The translations under genes were made by a program, and so were the position numbers. Of a DNA stretch of 64,000 nt, positions 12,628 to 23,112 are shown in pieces. Position 1 is the stretch's first letter, and each line of letters opens with the position of its first letter. This DNA comes from Gordionus sp. m RMFG-2023 (taxonomy: Eukaryota; Nematomorpha; Gordioida; Chordodea; Parachordodidae): contig NC_088775.1 of the NCBI RefSeq assembly GCF_954871325.1, forward strand, positions 68,921,561-68,985,560. The letters run 5' to 3'. Under the pieces are notes generated by a model. The model was not told where the DNA came from. It saw nothing but the letters and a program-made list of their open reading frames with translations, and ran no database searches.

Positions 12628-13390
12628 TAGTTTCTATTATTTTATAAATAAAATATATATAAATTAATTTACCTATTTTCTTTCTTTTAACTTTTTTGTT
12701 TTCAATTTTATATCTCTTATCCTTAGAACTAAAATTATTCGTCTTTCAATATCTAAAGCATTTTGAAATTGAAATACTGTATTTTAAATATTCTTGTTCA
12801 CCAGCTTTAGTATTGAATGCTCTTCTTTGGTCTAAAATATCAAAATTGTAATTGTTGCCAGTATTAAGAGCAGTCATCTCAAAATCATTGCTACTTTTTT
12901 CTTTAAATTTTTTTTTAAAAACCTTTTTAAAAAGAGACACAATTAAGTTAAAATAGTGATTTTAAACTCAACTCGGTTAATTACAATATTAAATTTGTTA
13001 AATATCAATTAATAAATGATTATATTTATTTAATTATTTATTTAAAATAGTTTAAATAATAAAAATTAATTAAATTTTAACTGTAATAATGCTAAATTGG
13101 TATTTAAACATTTTGCATAGTATTGATAATCCATTTTTAACATAGAATTTGATTGCAAGATGAGATAGTGAAAATATAATTTATATGTATTAATATAATC
13201 TAGTGATTAAAATATTATTCATTTGATAAAAATTTATATAGTTTTATTAATTTTTAAATAATAAAATTAAATCTATATATTACTTAATAGAATTATAAAA
13301 GAAATCGTTCAAGGGACAAGGGCAATCAGAAAAATTTATTTTTAGTTCAAGAGGATATTAAAGAGCCATTAAAAAAAATTGCTACAGGGG
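12628..13390. other. AT-rich stretch with a short unknown frame
   Basis: A 64-codon minus-strand frame (12940-12746) reads MTALNTGNNYNFDILDQRR in its middle and is less repetitive than most short frames here, but no family is recognised. The rest is AT-rich with no visible feature. Confidence 0.35.
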
Positions 13391-13448
13391 GCTATTCAGA
13401 TTTTTAGGAGGCTCGAACCCCTGCGCCCCCCCCATAGTGACGCCACTG
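13391..13448 (-). mobile_element. MITE right end, CAGTGGCGTCACTA family
   Basis: The end reads, on the minus strand, CAGTGGCGTCACTATGG followed by a C/G run and GGGGTTCGAGCC. It matches the terminus at 2201 and is common in C/G-run MITEs. No partner end was located nearby. Confidence 0.5.
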
Positions 13449-14896
13449 ATCTATGGTGAATAATATAATAATTTGCATTCATTGCTTAAATATTTTACGA
13501 AGTCATATGATGGCAAAAACGAAGCGTGAAGTTTAGTGCCATCGAAGCAATGGACTTCCTATTTTTATAAACAAACCTTTACAAAATATTAATATGATTT
13601 ATGAGATATCTGAATTACTCTTTGTTTTTGAGTAACATAATAAATTGTTAGATTACTCTTTAATAATTTTTTAATTGAAATAGATGACTAATCGATAAAA
13701 TTTTTATTCCTATTAAATAATAAGATCCCGGATCTGAACTTGCGGGTAATGAAGACAAAGTTAAAAAATTTTGAATTTATTAAGTTTTAATAAGTTGGTG
13801 TTGATTATTATTCAAAAAGAAATTTTTTTATAATTTATATCAAAATATTGAGCTAAAATGTATTTTTAATAAATTTTCAAGAACCCGATTAAACTAATTA
13901 CTTATTTTAAAAAAAGATAAATATTTATTAGAAAAGAAAGGTAAAAGTAAAATACAAAAAAAATTATTTATCTTTTATTTATTAAAAAAAAATAAACATC
14001 TTTTTATTTGTTTTCCCAAGGCATATTTTCTAAACATAAAATTACATAATATTATCGAATAAATTGTGACAATACATTCGCTTGATTTTCTCTCTTATAT
14101 TAAAAAAGTAAGCAATTTCATATTTGCTTCTTACATATATAAATATTTTTAATGTAGTAAAAATAGTATTAATTTTTTTAACGTAGTATAAAAATTATAT
14201 TAATTTTATTTAGGCTGCGTCCAAAATATAAAAAAATACGATTAGCAAAGTTTTGAAAGCTTTATAGGAAAGAAAAGAAGGCCCAAAATATAATTCTAAA
14301 AAATTTTAAAAATTTAACCTACAATTTTATCAAAATTTTAAAATTTTCAAAAATTTTAAAACAATATAAATTTTTTAGAAAAATTAAACGGGACACAGTA
14401 CTTCTCCCGCATTTATAGACGCTTCGTCACTGAATAATGCCCATGATAAAAATATTAATATAGTTATAATTTAATATTGCTTTTTCATATCTTAAATATT
14501 TCAAAGAATAAAACAATATTGTAAGAAATCATACATCAAAAATACATTATTTATTAAAAAAAAGCTATACACGACTTGAATCCTAATTTCTCAAACTAAG
14601 CAAAAAATTAGTAATAAAATTTCCAATATTATGAAAAAATGTAAGATATCTTTATAAATTAGCAATCCCATAGTACATATTTACCGCTATTGCTGATATG
14701 TTAATTTTTAGACTCTCAAGCTATTATTTATTAAGCATAGAGTCTGTCTTTAATCTATTGTCCCAGTAGTACGTTTATTCAACATTAAAAAGCAGCTACT
14801 TAAAGAAATGAGGGAGTGCTTATTATGAAATATTATAAATGATTTTTCTTTTTCTTAGAGCTACGTTTGTTTAATATAGCTAGGTAAGTCATATAA
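13449..14896. other. AT-rich stretch, nothing recognised
   Basis: No open frame with a recognisable domain, no terminal repeat and no RNA motif was seen in this 1.4-kb stretch. Confidence 0.5.
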
Positions 14897-14904
14897 TGAA
14901 CAAT

Positions 14905-15981
14905 CATATGCGTAGCCAGGATTTTCATAAGGGGGGGGGATTAAAAAATTACTGGGAGATTCGCCCCCAGACCCCCTTTTGGGCGGGCCTTCGGCCCGAA
15001 CAAATATGAAATATATTTTTATTAGTTTATATAAAATAAAAATATAATAAATTACTTGTATTGTATATACCTTATAAAAGCATGGTAATAATTTATTCCA
15101 AACAATTATAAGTAATTTATTTATAAAAAGTAAGTAGACATATAGTTGATTTTACTCTATTATATAGAATTAGTTATAAAATACTAGGTAAAATTCCACT
15201 TTTACAGACATATTTGATAGTTAGAGAATATATTACAGTTATTAATGAACAGTTAGAGAATATATTACAGTTAATAATTTAACATATTTTACTAATCAAT
15301 GCTCTTGATATTAAATATAGCAACAATTTGCATTCAATTATTTGACGCCATCTATTTATTTTAATTTATTCTTCATATTATTCATCCCACAATGTCATCA
15401 AAAGATATTTTCTGATGTCCTTATCACTATTTTATAGTTTTCTATAAAATATATTATTCGCTATATTGGTAAAAATTACTTGATTGTCATTTGATTAAAT
15501 CTACGACATATAATATTCCACTGTTTGTATTGTGCTTTAATATTTTTTTAATTTATGATTTGATTTTATCAATAGTTTTAAAATTATATTTTACTTTTAT
15601 TAAGATTAATAAATTAAAATTACTCACTTTATAAAAAATTATATTTTATATATTATATTATTTAGTAATTTTATGGATCTATTATTAATAATTATAATAC
15701 ATTTCACTTCTGTCTTAAGACTTTGGCTTATATTCCATTTATTAAAAAACATTTTTGGTTCATTTTATATATTTATAAATTTATTTTCCCAAAAATTTAT
15801 AAATTATGATGAATAGTTAAATTATTATTTAAGATATATGCATACATATTTGAGGGTCAGGGAGTGGGGGGAGGACTAAGGGGGATATTTTTTATTAGCT
15901 AAAAATGATATTTACAAAAAGTGATAAATTTCTGAGGGGGGGGGGAATTTCCCCTTGTCCCCCCCCCTGGCTACGCCTATG
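14905..15981. mobile_element. hAT-like MITE with C/G-run ends
   Basis: The 1077-bp element has inverted ends CATATGCGTAGCCAGG and CCTGGCTACGCCTATG and an exact 8-bp target duplication TGAACAAT (14897-14904, 15982-15989). G or C runs of eight to ten sit just inside both ends, and the left side holds GGGCGGGCCTTCGGCCCG. The interior is AT-rich and non-coding, so the element must depend on a transposase elsewhere. Confidence 0.93.
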
Positions 15982-16036
15982 TGAACAATATATTTTTAGA
16001 AAATTGATATAACTCATATGTATCTATTAAATATGA

Positions 16037-16419
16037 GTCGCGTGTGTAGCCAGAGGGCAAGGAAAATTCTCCCTTTTGAAAATTAAAATTTTCTCTTAAA
16101 TATCTTTATAAGTTAATAAAAATTAACCCCCCCCCCCCAACACCCCTTAAATGTATGCGATATCAACATAAAGAAAAATTTGAAAGAAAAATTAGTATAA
16201 GTTAATAGTTTTTAAAATAAAGACCATAATTCAAAATATTTAGAAAAAGAACATTTATATTTTAAAAAGTAGAAGCCTAAAATTATTTGTATAAAAATTT
16301 AATATACCAAGTGCCAACAATAAGAAGACATAAAGATCTCTAATAAAATTTATGGGGAAAAAATTACCTAATAGTGCATTCCCCTATATTACTTTAGCGA
16401 AATCCTGACCGCCTATATA
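16037..16419. mobile_element. Short decayed copy of the GTAGCCAGG MITE
   Basis: The left end GTGTGTAGCCAGAGGGCAAGG, a C run at 16125-16138, and ATGTATGCGATATC parallel the complement of 15840-15981. The right end AAATCCTGACCGCCTATA parallels the complement of the left end of that element. No clear target duplication remains. Confidence 0.6.
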
Positions 16420-16860
16420 TAAAATATTAAGATTTGGGTATTATATAAATTTTTTCTTTTTTATTATATTATATTTAAATTATATTTTTAATTTCAATTA
16501 TTCAAAATATTTAAGATATATATATATTAAAACTTATATAATAGGATAAAAAAAATCATATATTTAAAAAAATATATACTAAAAATGATATGAACTAAAA
16601 TATTACACACAATGTATACTTATAATAATTTTATCATAGTTTTTAATAAACGAGAAAACAACCAGATATTTTAAAAAATTAATATTTCTACTGTTCTTTA
16701 TTTAAATAGTTGATATAAAATGCTATAGTATAGTTTATAAGATTGCAATTAACATCAACATATTTTGTAAACGTAAATGTAAAAATTATTTTTATGAATT
16801 TAAAAAAATTTCTTACATTTGGTAACAATTTTCTCAAAACACTTTTAACCCATTTCCTTT
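16420..16860 (+). promoter_or_regulatory. Upstream region of RPL4
   Basis: This AT-rich interval lies between a MITE and the RPL4 start codon. The bases just before ATG are CATTTCCTTT, a pyrimidine run like the terminal oligopyrimidine (TOP) start of ribosomal protein mRNAs. If transcription starts there, the 5' leader would be very short. That is an inference; no TATA box or other core element is convincing. Confidence 0.3.
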
Positions 16861-18379
16861 ATGGTAAATTATATTTTAGTTACATTATTCTATTATTTAT
16901 AAAAGGTTTCTCTAGCTCGACCATTGGTCACTGTGTATACAGATAAAAATGAAAATAGTGGCAAGTATATTAAAATGCCTGCAGTTTTTAAAGCACCCTT
17001 ACGGCCGGATTTAGTTCAGTTTGTCCATGATCAGATGGCTTTAAACAAAAGGCAACCTTATGCCGTTTCTACCAAAGCAGGTATAAAACTATTAAAATGA
17101 TGAAATTAGGTCCGTGTTTATGAACTCTGATTTTAAATAACCTTCTGACATAATTTTTTGATTTTATTTAACATTGCATTTCGTAGGTCATCAGACATCA
17201 GCTGAGTCGTGGGGAACTGGAAGAGCAGTGGCTCGTATTCCTAGGGTTAGAGGCGGTGGTACTCATAGATCGGGCCAAGGTGCCTATGGAAACATGTGTC
17301 GAGGTGGCCACATGTTTGCACCAACTAAAGTATGGCGTAAATGGCATAGACGCATTAATATTAATCAAAAACGGTATGCTATTTGTTCGGCTTTAGCTGG
17401 ATCGGCAATGCCAGCATTAGTAATGGCAAAAGGTATCATATATTTTTTTTATCATTATAAATTTTATTTAACAGGTCATGTTATTGATCAGGTTCCAGAA
17501 ATCCCTTTGGTAGTTTCTGATAAAATTGAAAGTTATAATAAAACTAAACAAGCAGTGACTATGTTGAGGTCAATTAAAGCTTGGTCGGATATTGAAAAGG
17601 TTTAGAAAATAAATAACTCATTTTATATTGAATAATTATATAGGCTAAAGACTCAAAAAGAATCAGAGCTGGTAAAGGAAAAATGAGGAATAGAAGAAAA
17701 GTTCAGAAACTTGGTCCATTGATTATATATAACAAAGATAATGGCCTCAAGAGAGCATTTGGAAATATTCCAGGTAATGATTTGCTATTTATTTTATAAT
17801 CATTTGTATAGGGATACAAATGTTAAATGTTAGAAAGCTAAACTTGCTTAGAGTGGCACCTGGTGGGAAGATTGGTCGTTTTATAATATGGACAGAAAGT
17901 GCATTTAAACAATTAGATAAAATATTTGGCACATTTAAACATCCTTCAACTGTTAAAAAAGGATTTCAGTAAATTAAATTTATATTTATTTAGTCTAAAT
18001 AATATATAGTTTACCATTGCCCATGATGGTTAATACTGATATAAATGCAATACTTTCAAGTGAGGAAGTGCAAACTGCAATAGACAATTGTAAGTCTAAA
18101 AAATGTGTTCCACATGTTAGACAAGTTAAAAGAAATCCTCTCAAACATCCTCATATTATGGCTACACTTAATCCATATTCAGTTGTAACTAAAAGAAGGA
18201 ATTTCTGTATTTCATCGAAGCTAGGTAAAAAGGACTTAAAATCTCAGAAAAGGAAATTACAAGTTAAATAATTTAATAAAATGCTTTTAAATTTCTTTTA
18301 CAAATAGAAGTCAAAAATTTTGAAAAATAAAGTTCAGAAGGTCTCCACTAATAAAACCACAAAAAAGACTACTAAATAG
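16861..18379 (+). CDS. RPL4: Ribosomal protein uL4 (RPL4), eight coding exons
   Basis: Structural protein of the large cytosolic ribosomal subunit; the uL4 loop lines the peptide exit tunnel. Coding exons: 16861-16863, 16906-17080, 17187-17432, 17475-17599, 17644-17773, 17812-17968, 18010-18262, 18308-18379. All introns are GT-AG and all phases agree, giving 386 residues (fly about 401, human about 427). Exon 3 carries the family hallmark [20 protein letters not shown] and [19 protein letters not shown]. Exon 5 has [11 protein letters not shown] and exon 6 [13 protein letters not shown]. The last exon encodes a lysine/threonine-rich tail. The start is inferred: exon 2 has an in-frame stop directly upstream, and splicing ATG onto it gives [12 protein letters not shown], matching animal uL4 N termini. 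Exon 1 thus contributes only the start codon. The tail exon is inferred from a good acceptor; reading through intron 7 would instead stop at 18271. Flanked by MITEs on both sides. No break is visible. Confidence 0.96.
17091..17154 (+). ncRNA. SNORD18: Box C/D snoRNA U18-like, in RPL4 intron 2
   Basis: Intron 2 is 106 bp, more than twice any other RPL4 intron here. It holds box C ATGATGA (17097-17103), a guide GGTCCGTGTTT (17109-17119), a D' box variant ATGA (17120-17123), a C'-like CTGATTT (17127-17133) and box D CTGA (17145-17148). A short terminal stem ATTA/TAAT encloses it. The guide equals that of vertebrate U18, complementary to the conserved AAACACGGACC of large-subunit rRNA. The fifth base upstream of D' is U, which pairs with A, in line with U18-guided 2'-O-methylation of an adenosine (A1313 in human 28S). 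U18 is hosted by RPL4 in vertebrates too. Confidence 0.88.
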
Positions 18380-18409
18380 AAAAATATCTAATTTATAATA
18401 TATTATTTA

Positions 18410-18415
18410 AATAAA
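18410..18415 (+). terminator. Probable RPL4 polyadenylation signal
   Basis: AATAAA lies 31 bases past the TAG stop of RPL4. In such AT-rich DNA the hexamer is common by chance, so position is the main support. Confidence 0.5.
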
Positions 18416-18656
18416 AATTCATTTTCTATTGTTTATGCCATTTTTTACAAGATATTTTAGTTTATGATAAAAATGGAAAAGATTAAAATTATTTTCCAAC
18501 CATGTTACGTTAATTTGATAACATATAGGCTTTTTCCAGCCCTGATAAATTTAAACTGTTCCATATTTAACTTAGACCATTACAATCATGGGTATGAAAA
18601 AGACCATGAAAATATAAATTCCAAAATTTATTTGTTACATTTATTATACATGTTGA

Positions 18657-18720
18657 ATTAGGATATGGAATCAATTGGGATTTAAAATCTCACTTTTAAT
18701 TTAAGATTTTACAATTCACT
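18657..18720 (+). mobile_element. Fragment of a TTAGGATATGGAAT MITE end
   Basis: TTAGGATATGGAATCAATTGG followed by GATTTAAAATCTC matches the left ends at 47921 and 52050 (GGATAT.GAAT......GGGGATTTGGAA.CTC). The partner end was not seen. The remaining 18721-19116 shows nothing recognisable. Confidence 0.45.
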
Positions 18721-19116
18721 TTTGAACCTTTTCAAGTTTTAGCCTAAATGTCTTGTCTATTTAAAAAAAATTTAAATCCTACCCAAAGAAAACCTGCCCT
18801 TTGTAGACTTCTACTCTACACATGCTATGATATATTTCCCATAAAAATTGCTCTCAGTAAATTATTTAAAATTGAAATACTCCTTATGACAATAAAATTT
18901 TATTAGCTTATGTAATTTTTAAATGAATAAAAGATTGGTATTTAACATTTATTATATTGCCTGGTTATTATAAACCTGATTTTACATTTTGTGATCAGTG
19001 ATAATATGATATATAATGCCAGCAATCATTTTAAAGGTTCAGTTGTAAGGAAAGTTTGCTAGGAGTTTTTATACTTTTGCCTTGCATTTATTTTACTAGA
19101 TAGATTTTTATATATG

Positions 19117-19646
19117 CAGAGATGCAAACCTGGAAAAATTTTTGCCCAGGTTTGGTTCAGATTCTGTTTAAGGTTAAAAAATAGGTGGGTTTCAGGAAAA
19201 TATTTTTGAAACTGGGTCTGGTTCTGGGTTCAGCTTGGGTTTAAGTATTTTTGAATTGATAACAAAGATATTCAATATTTAAAAAACTAGACACAAATTT
19301 GGTATAAAAAATAAATTTTTTATTTTATTTATAGAATATAGCTAAAAATACAAAGCATAGACATGAATAGATTTAAAAAAATTTCTTTAAATTAACAATA
19401 TCCAATATAATAATTTTTTACTTTAATTTTAAAATATTATAAAATGTCAAATAAATTATTAATATTTTTATTTACAATTATACAAATATCTTATATTAAT
19501 TTAAACAATACAGTGAACCCTGGTTCAAATAAAATTCCTGGGTTTGGTTTGGGGTTAAATTTTATAAACAGGTTTCAATATCAGTATGGGTTCAAATATT
19601 TTTCCCAAAAACCCGTGTTTTCTTCTCCTGGTTCGGTTCGAATCTC
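19117..19646. mobile_element. hAT-like MITE rich in GGGTTTGGTTC motifs
   Basis: Inverted ends CAGAGATGCAAACC and GGTTCGAATCTC enclose 530 bp with many CCTGGTT/GGGTTTGG motifs near both ends. Flanks TATATATG (19109-19116) and TATAAATG (19647-19654) match at seven of eight bases, though both are simple sequence. Motif composition is shared with the element beginning at 46398. The open frame at 19444-19719 runs across the end and is not a gene. Confidence 0.65.
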
Positions 19647-20204
19647 TATAAATGACATCAAATGGTTAAATAATAAGCTAAAACCAAATTTTATCTTGTA
19701 TATTTATTCGATATGTTAACTAATATCACAATTAGGCCTATAAAAAAAGAATTGAATAATATTATTTGTATGAATACGAATAATGTTGATTAGAAAATTC
19801 TTCTAAAGCTATATTTTGCAATAAAAATAATAAGATGTTAATGACACATTCTACTTAAACTAATTGTCATTAAATATCAAAATTTACAAAACAATTGACC
19901 AAAATCACCCGATTTTTAGAATCAGAATTGCTTATTTAAATTCCTTTGTGTACATCATTTCTTTGGTCTAATATATTCTCAAATTTTTTTAAAATTTCTA
20001 AAAATGCAAGTGATCTCATTTTATAAACATCAAAATATAATTACTGAATCTGAATTTTGGCAACCTGTTTTTCAAGCATGAAGACTTTTCTCCTTCAAAG
20101 ATATTCTATTCTTCATTATCATATTTGTCCCTACTGAGTCTAACCCCTCACATGAAGCCAAAGATCTCTAAAAGTTGCCATTTCGACAACACGGGAAAAT
20201 GATC

Positions 20205-20297
20205 CTCATGCAATCTCCACTAATGGGCTCTTGATACTCATGCAATCTCCACTAATGGGCTCTTGATACTCATGCAATCTCCACTTTGGGCTCTTAC
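20205..20297 (+). repeat. Three-copy 32-bp tandem repeat
   Basis: The unit begins CTCATGCAATCTCCAC at 20205, 20237 and 20269 and includes AATGGGCTCTTGATA. The first two copies are identical and the third is shortened. The preceding 19720-20204 shows no recognisable feature. Confidence 0.85.
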
Positions 20298-20705
20298 TGG
20301 AATCGATTCTTAATTTATTAGTTTCAAGTTCAACCTTGCATATTGATGGAATGATATTGTTTGAGTATTTTATCCACGTTGACTGGACCGGAGTTGGGCA
20401 GGTCCAAAAAAAGAATCTAGATACAGATTCTTTATGAATAATGAATCTTAGATTAATAGTATCTTTTTCAAAATATCAAAAAAATACAAGATAAAAGAAA
20501 CTTGTATCTTTAACCTAATTAGAGTATCTTAAATACAAAATACTTATAAGTTATCATTATCTTAAATTAGAATAGTTTATAAAATACAGTTTTATTATTT
20601 ATTTGTGAAGAACATTACATACGCATATAATGAATATTTACAATAAGTAATAAAATATTTAATGATGAGTTAATTATAATCAAACATTTTAATATTAGTA
20701 ATAGC

Positions 20706-22648
20706 TAGACATATGCGCCGACAGCATTTTCGGCGGCGGCGTTTCTTTTTTTAAAATGATCGGCTGGCGGCGGCGAATCGATATGAACGCCGCCACAAAA
20801 ATCGACGGCGGCGCGGCGGCGTCAAAAATTTTTCTAGCTTAATTTTTTTTAATTAAAATAATAAATTCATTGGAAACACTTTTAAAATAAAATTTATGCT
20901 TTATTTTGTTTATAATATTTAGATTTATAGGACATAATAATGATCTTTTAGAGTTCAGAGTGAGCCCAGCTATGGAAAATACACGCTCGCTGGGTGTGAT
21001 AGTAGCTGGAACGCACAAGACCTTTCTAGCTAATATTGAAAGTTTAGGAAGATTCAATGCTCTTATTTTCCAAATATCTAAGACATCTTTTATCTCTAAA
21101 TTATAAGGCGAAAATAATGAATAACACTTTTTTTCTAAACTAGTTAAACAGTCTTGTTATTCCAGGTTATTGATGTTTCGTTTCGTAGCCAATGACTTAA
21201 GATAATCGAGTTTTGAAGCAGCTTCCGTCTTTTCACATTCGTTTAATTCGTCAGTGTAAGGCCGTAGAGAGTGAATAAAATATTACTTGCTAATTTTATG
21301 TATTTGACTTCTTGCCCGTTAATATTTTCTGATTATTTTTTGTTTCTAAATTATACAATAAATTTGATTTGGTAGTTTATTAACTTGACATAAAAATTGC
21401 ACCAGAGTAATATTTTTTTCCTTTAAATTTTCATTTACTATGTTTATAAATTGAAAACAAGGAATGTGCTCCTAACAACTAAGTAAAAAAATAAAACAGA
21501 GAAATAATATAAAAAATAATTTATGTATTTTAAAATACTACCTCAAGATCGGTTACTGGAAATCTATGATCAAATTTAGTAAGCATGTTTTGTTTAAGGA
21601 ATGTTATGGGAGGACTATCATATTCTTTTACAATTAAATGATTAATTTCACTACGAAATAATAAGGATAAATTTATAGTAACTCCTTTTTGGGTGGATAA
21701 AAATTCAACAGTTTTTTTTACCAGAATCCATTTTTTATCTTTTATAGGGTCAGTTGTATCTTTTACAATGGGTTTGAAAATTAACTTTAAATTTTTTTTA
21801 GATATTTCTTCTTTACGTGATAAGTCATGTTGATATTTTTTGAAAAAGATTTGATTCGATAACTAATTAAAAAATTGACAAATATTTTTAAAATAATCAA
21901 AAAATTTACTCTGAAAATGAATAATTATTTTCTTCCTCACCATCTTTATCAAGTTCTATTTGCAAGCATATATATTACAAAAGACTTTATCTGTCGCATA
22001 GCAACACTGGTTCTCTTATTATTTATGTCAGTTTAAGGATTCAAAATGTTTCCATGCAAAAGAAGGCTTTGCTTGCAAGGATATACTATATTTTGTTACA
22101 GGGTATTGCAATGCTGCATCCATTATAATTGTTTTAGTCATGCTATTTTTATATATGTTATAATGGCAACAAAATAAAAATCATTAATTAAAATTTCCTT
22201 TTATGATAAAAAATAAATTTTATATAACAAGTTGTAAATTGCATTATGGTTTTATTAAAAATATTTGAAGCATCATAAATTAAAAGAATAAAATCTAGAA
22301 TAATATCAATAGCTTTTCTATTTTAATGTCCTAATCTTATTTTATCTAGCTTCGTCCTGCCTAAAGTGAGCGAACGTGTATTATATGGATTGTTACAAAT
22401 CAAATTTATCGCAAATAATATTTATTTATTTTAAAAAATAAAATCGTATTTTTTAATAATTCAAAAAATATTTAATATTTTTCCTTTAATTACAATTCAT
22501 AAATATTATTTATAATAATATAAAATATGTATCACGCCGCCACGTCGCCGAATTTTTACATCGGCGGCGGCGTGTTGAACACCGACATTTTTTTGGCGTC
22601 GGCGAAATCATCGGCGGCGGCGTATTTGACCGGCGGCGCACATGTCTA
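20706..22648 (-). mobile_element. Nested hAT element with CGG-rich ends
   Basis: Inverted ends TAGACATATGCGCCG and CGGCGCACATGTCTA lie between exact copies of GTAATAGC (20698-20705, 22649-22656). Just inside each end are about 100 bp dense in CGGCGGCGG/CGCCGCC, a striking contrast with the AT-rich surroundings. The interior holds a minus-strand hAT transposase remnant (21900-20839). It inserted into the outer hAT at 20389-23931 and is therefore younger. Confidence 0.94.
20839..21900 (-). pseudogene. hAT transposase remnant, C-terminal half
   Basis: The last open part (21057-20839) reads LARKVLCVPATITPSERVFS and then LTLNSKRSLL, the classic hAT dimerisation motif (PAT..PSERVFS.AG....KR..L). 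Upstream, minus-strand pieces include LKQNMLTKFDHRFPVTD, as seen before the insertion domain in hAT proteins, and KLDYLKSLATKRN. Frames change several times and the N-terminal zinc finger was not found, so the copy is inactive. It belongs to the nested element. Confidence 0.85.
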
Positions 22649-22739
22649 GTAATAGCCCATTCTTAGCACAGAAAGGAGACTTATTTTTAATAGGAATTGA
22701 AATATTATGCAAAAGAGTATCTAAAATAGATTAATTATT

Positions 22740-23112
22740 AAGATAATCAAATAATTAATCATTAGACCTTTGCCGTTTCAACCTACTTAACATTGTGCCA
22801 AAACTAAATAACCTTTCAATTGGAGCTGATGAAGGTATTGCAGTATTATCTTTATAAAAAATTTCCTTATTGAAAGGATAATAATTAAGCTTTATAATGT
22901 ATTTCGACATTCTTTAATATAACTTAAAACCTCCAGTTCAATGTTATTTGTATTATTGAACTCATCAACATCACCAATAGAAAAATAATCATATTTTCTT
23001 TATTAGATACTAAATCTATTGGTGTTATAATTTGAGCTTGATCATATACCTTGGTACTACATTTTATTAATATATTTTGAAAGTATTTTTTTTTGTCATC
23101 TGACTCAATCAT
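22740..23112 (-). pseudogene. hAT transposase remnant of the outer element
   Basis: Minus-strand reading shows a FSIGDVDEFNN acidic linker, then a region ending NTAIPSSAPIERLFSFG and LSRLKRQRSND. This is the hAT dimerisation motif of the SSAPIERLFS type. At least one frame shift separates the first open part (23112-22924) from the rest. The N-terminal and catalytic parts are missing or unrecognisable. Confidence 0.8.

Noticed and set aside
2201-13448. A single 11-kb element bounded by CAGGGGCGTCACTA and its complement
   Set aside because: The flanking octamers (AAACAAAT and ATCTATGG) do not match, and the interior holds unrelated complete insertions; the two ends more likely belong to separate copies.
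16743-16946. Plus-strand 67-codon frame overlapping the RPL4 start
   Set aside because: It runs through the start codon and intron 1 of RPL4 in another frame and its translation is low complexity.
17433-18307. Further snoRNAs in the other RPL4 introns
   Set aside because: These introns are only 38 to 45 bp long and show no paired C and D boxes.
20906-21106. Plus-strand 66-codon frame
   Set aside because: Shadow of the minus-strand PATITPSERVFS hAT frame.
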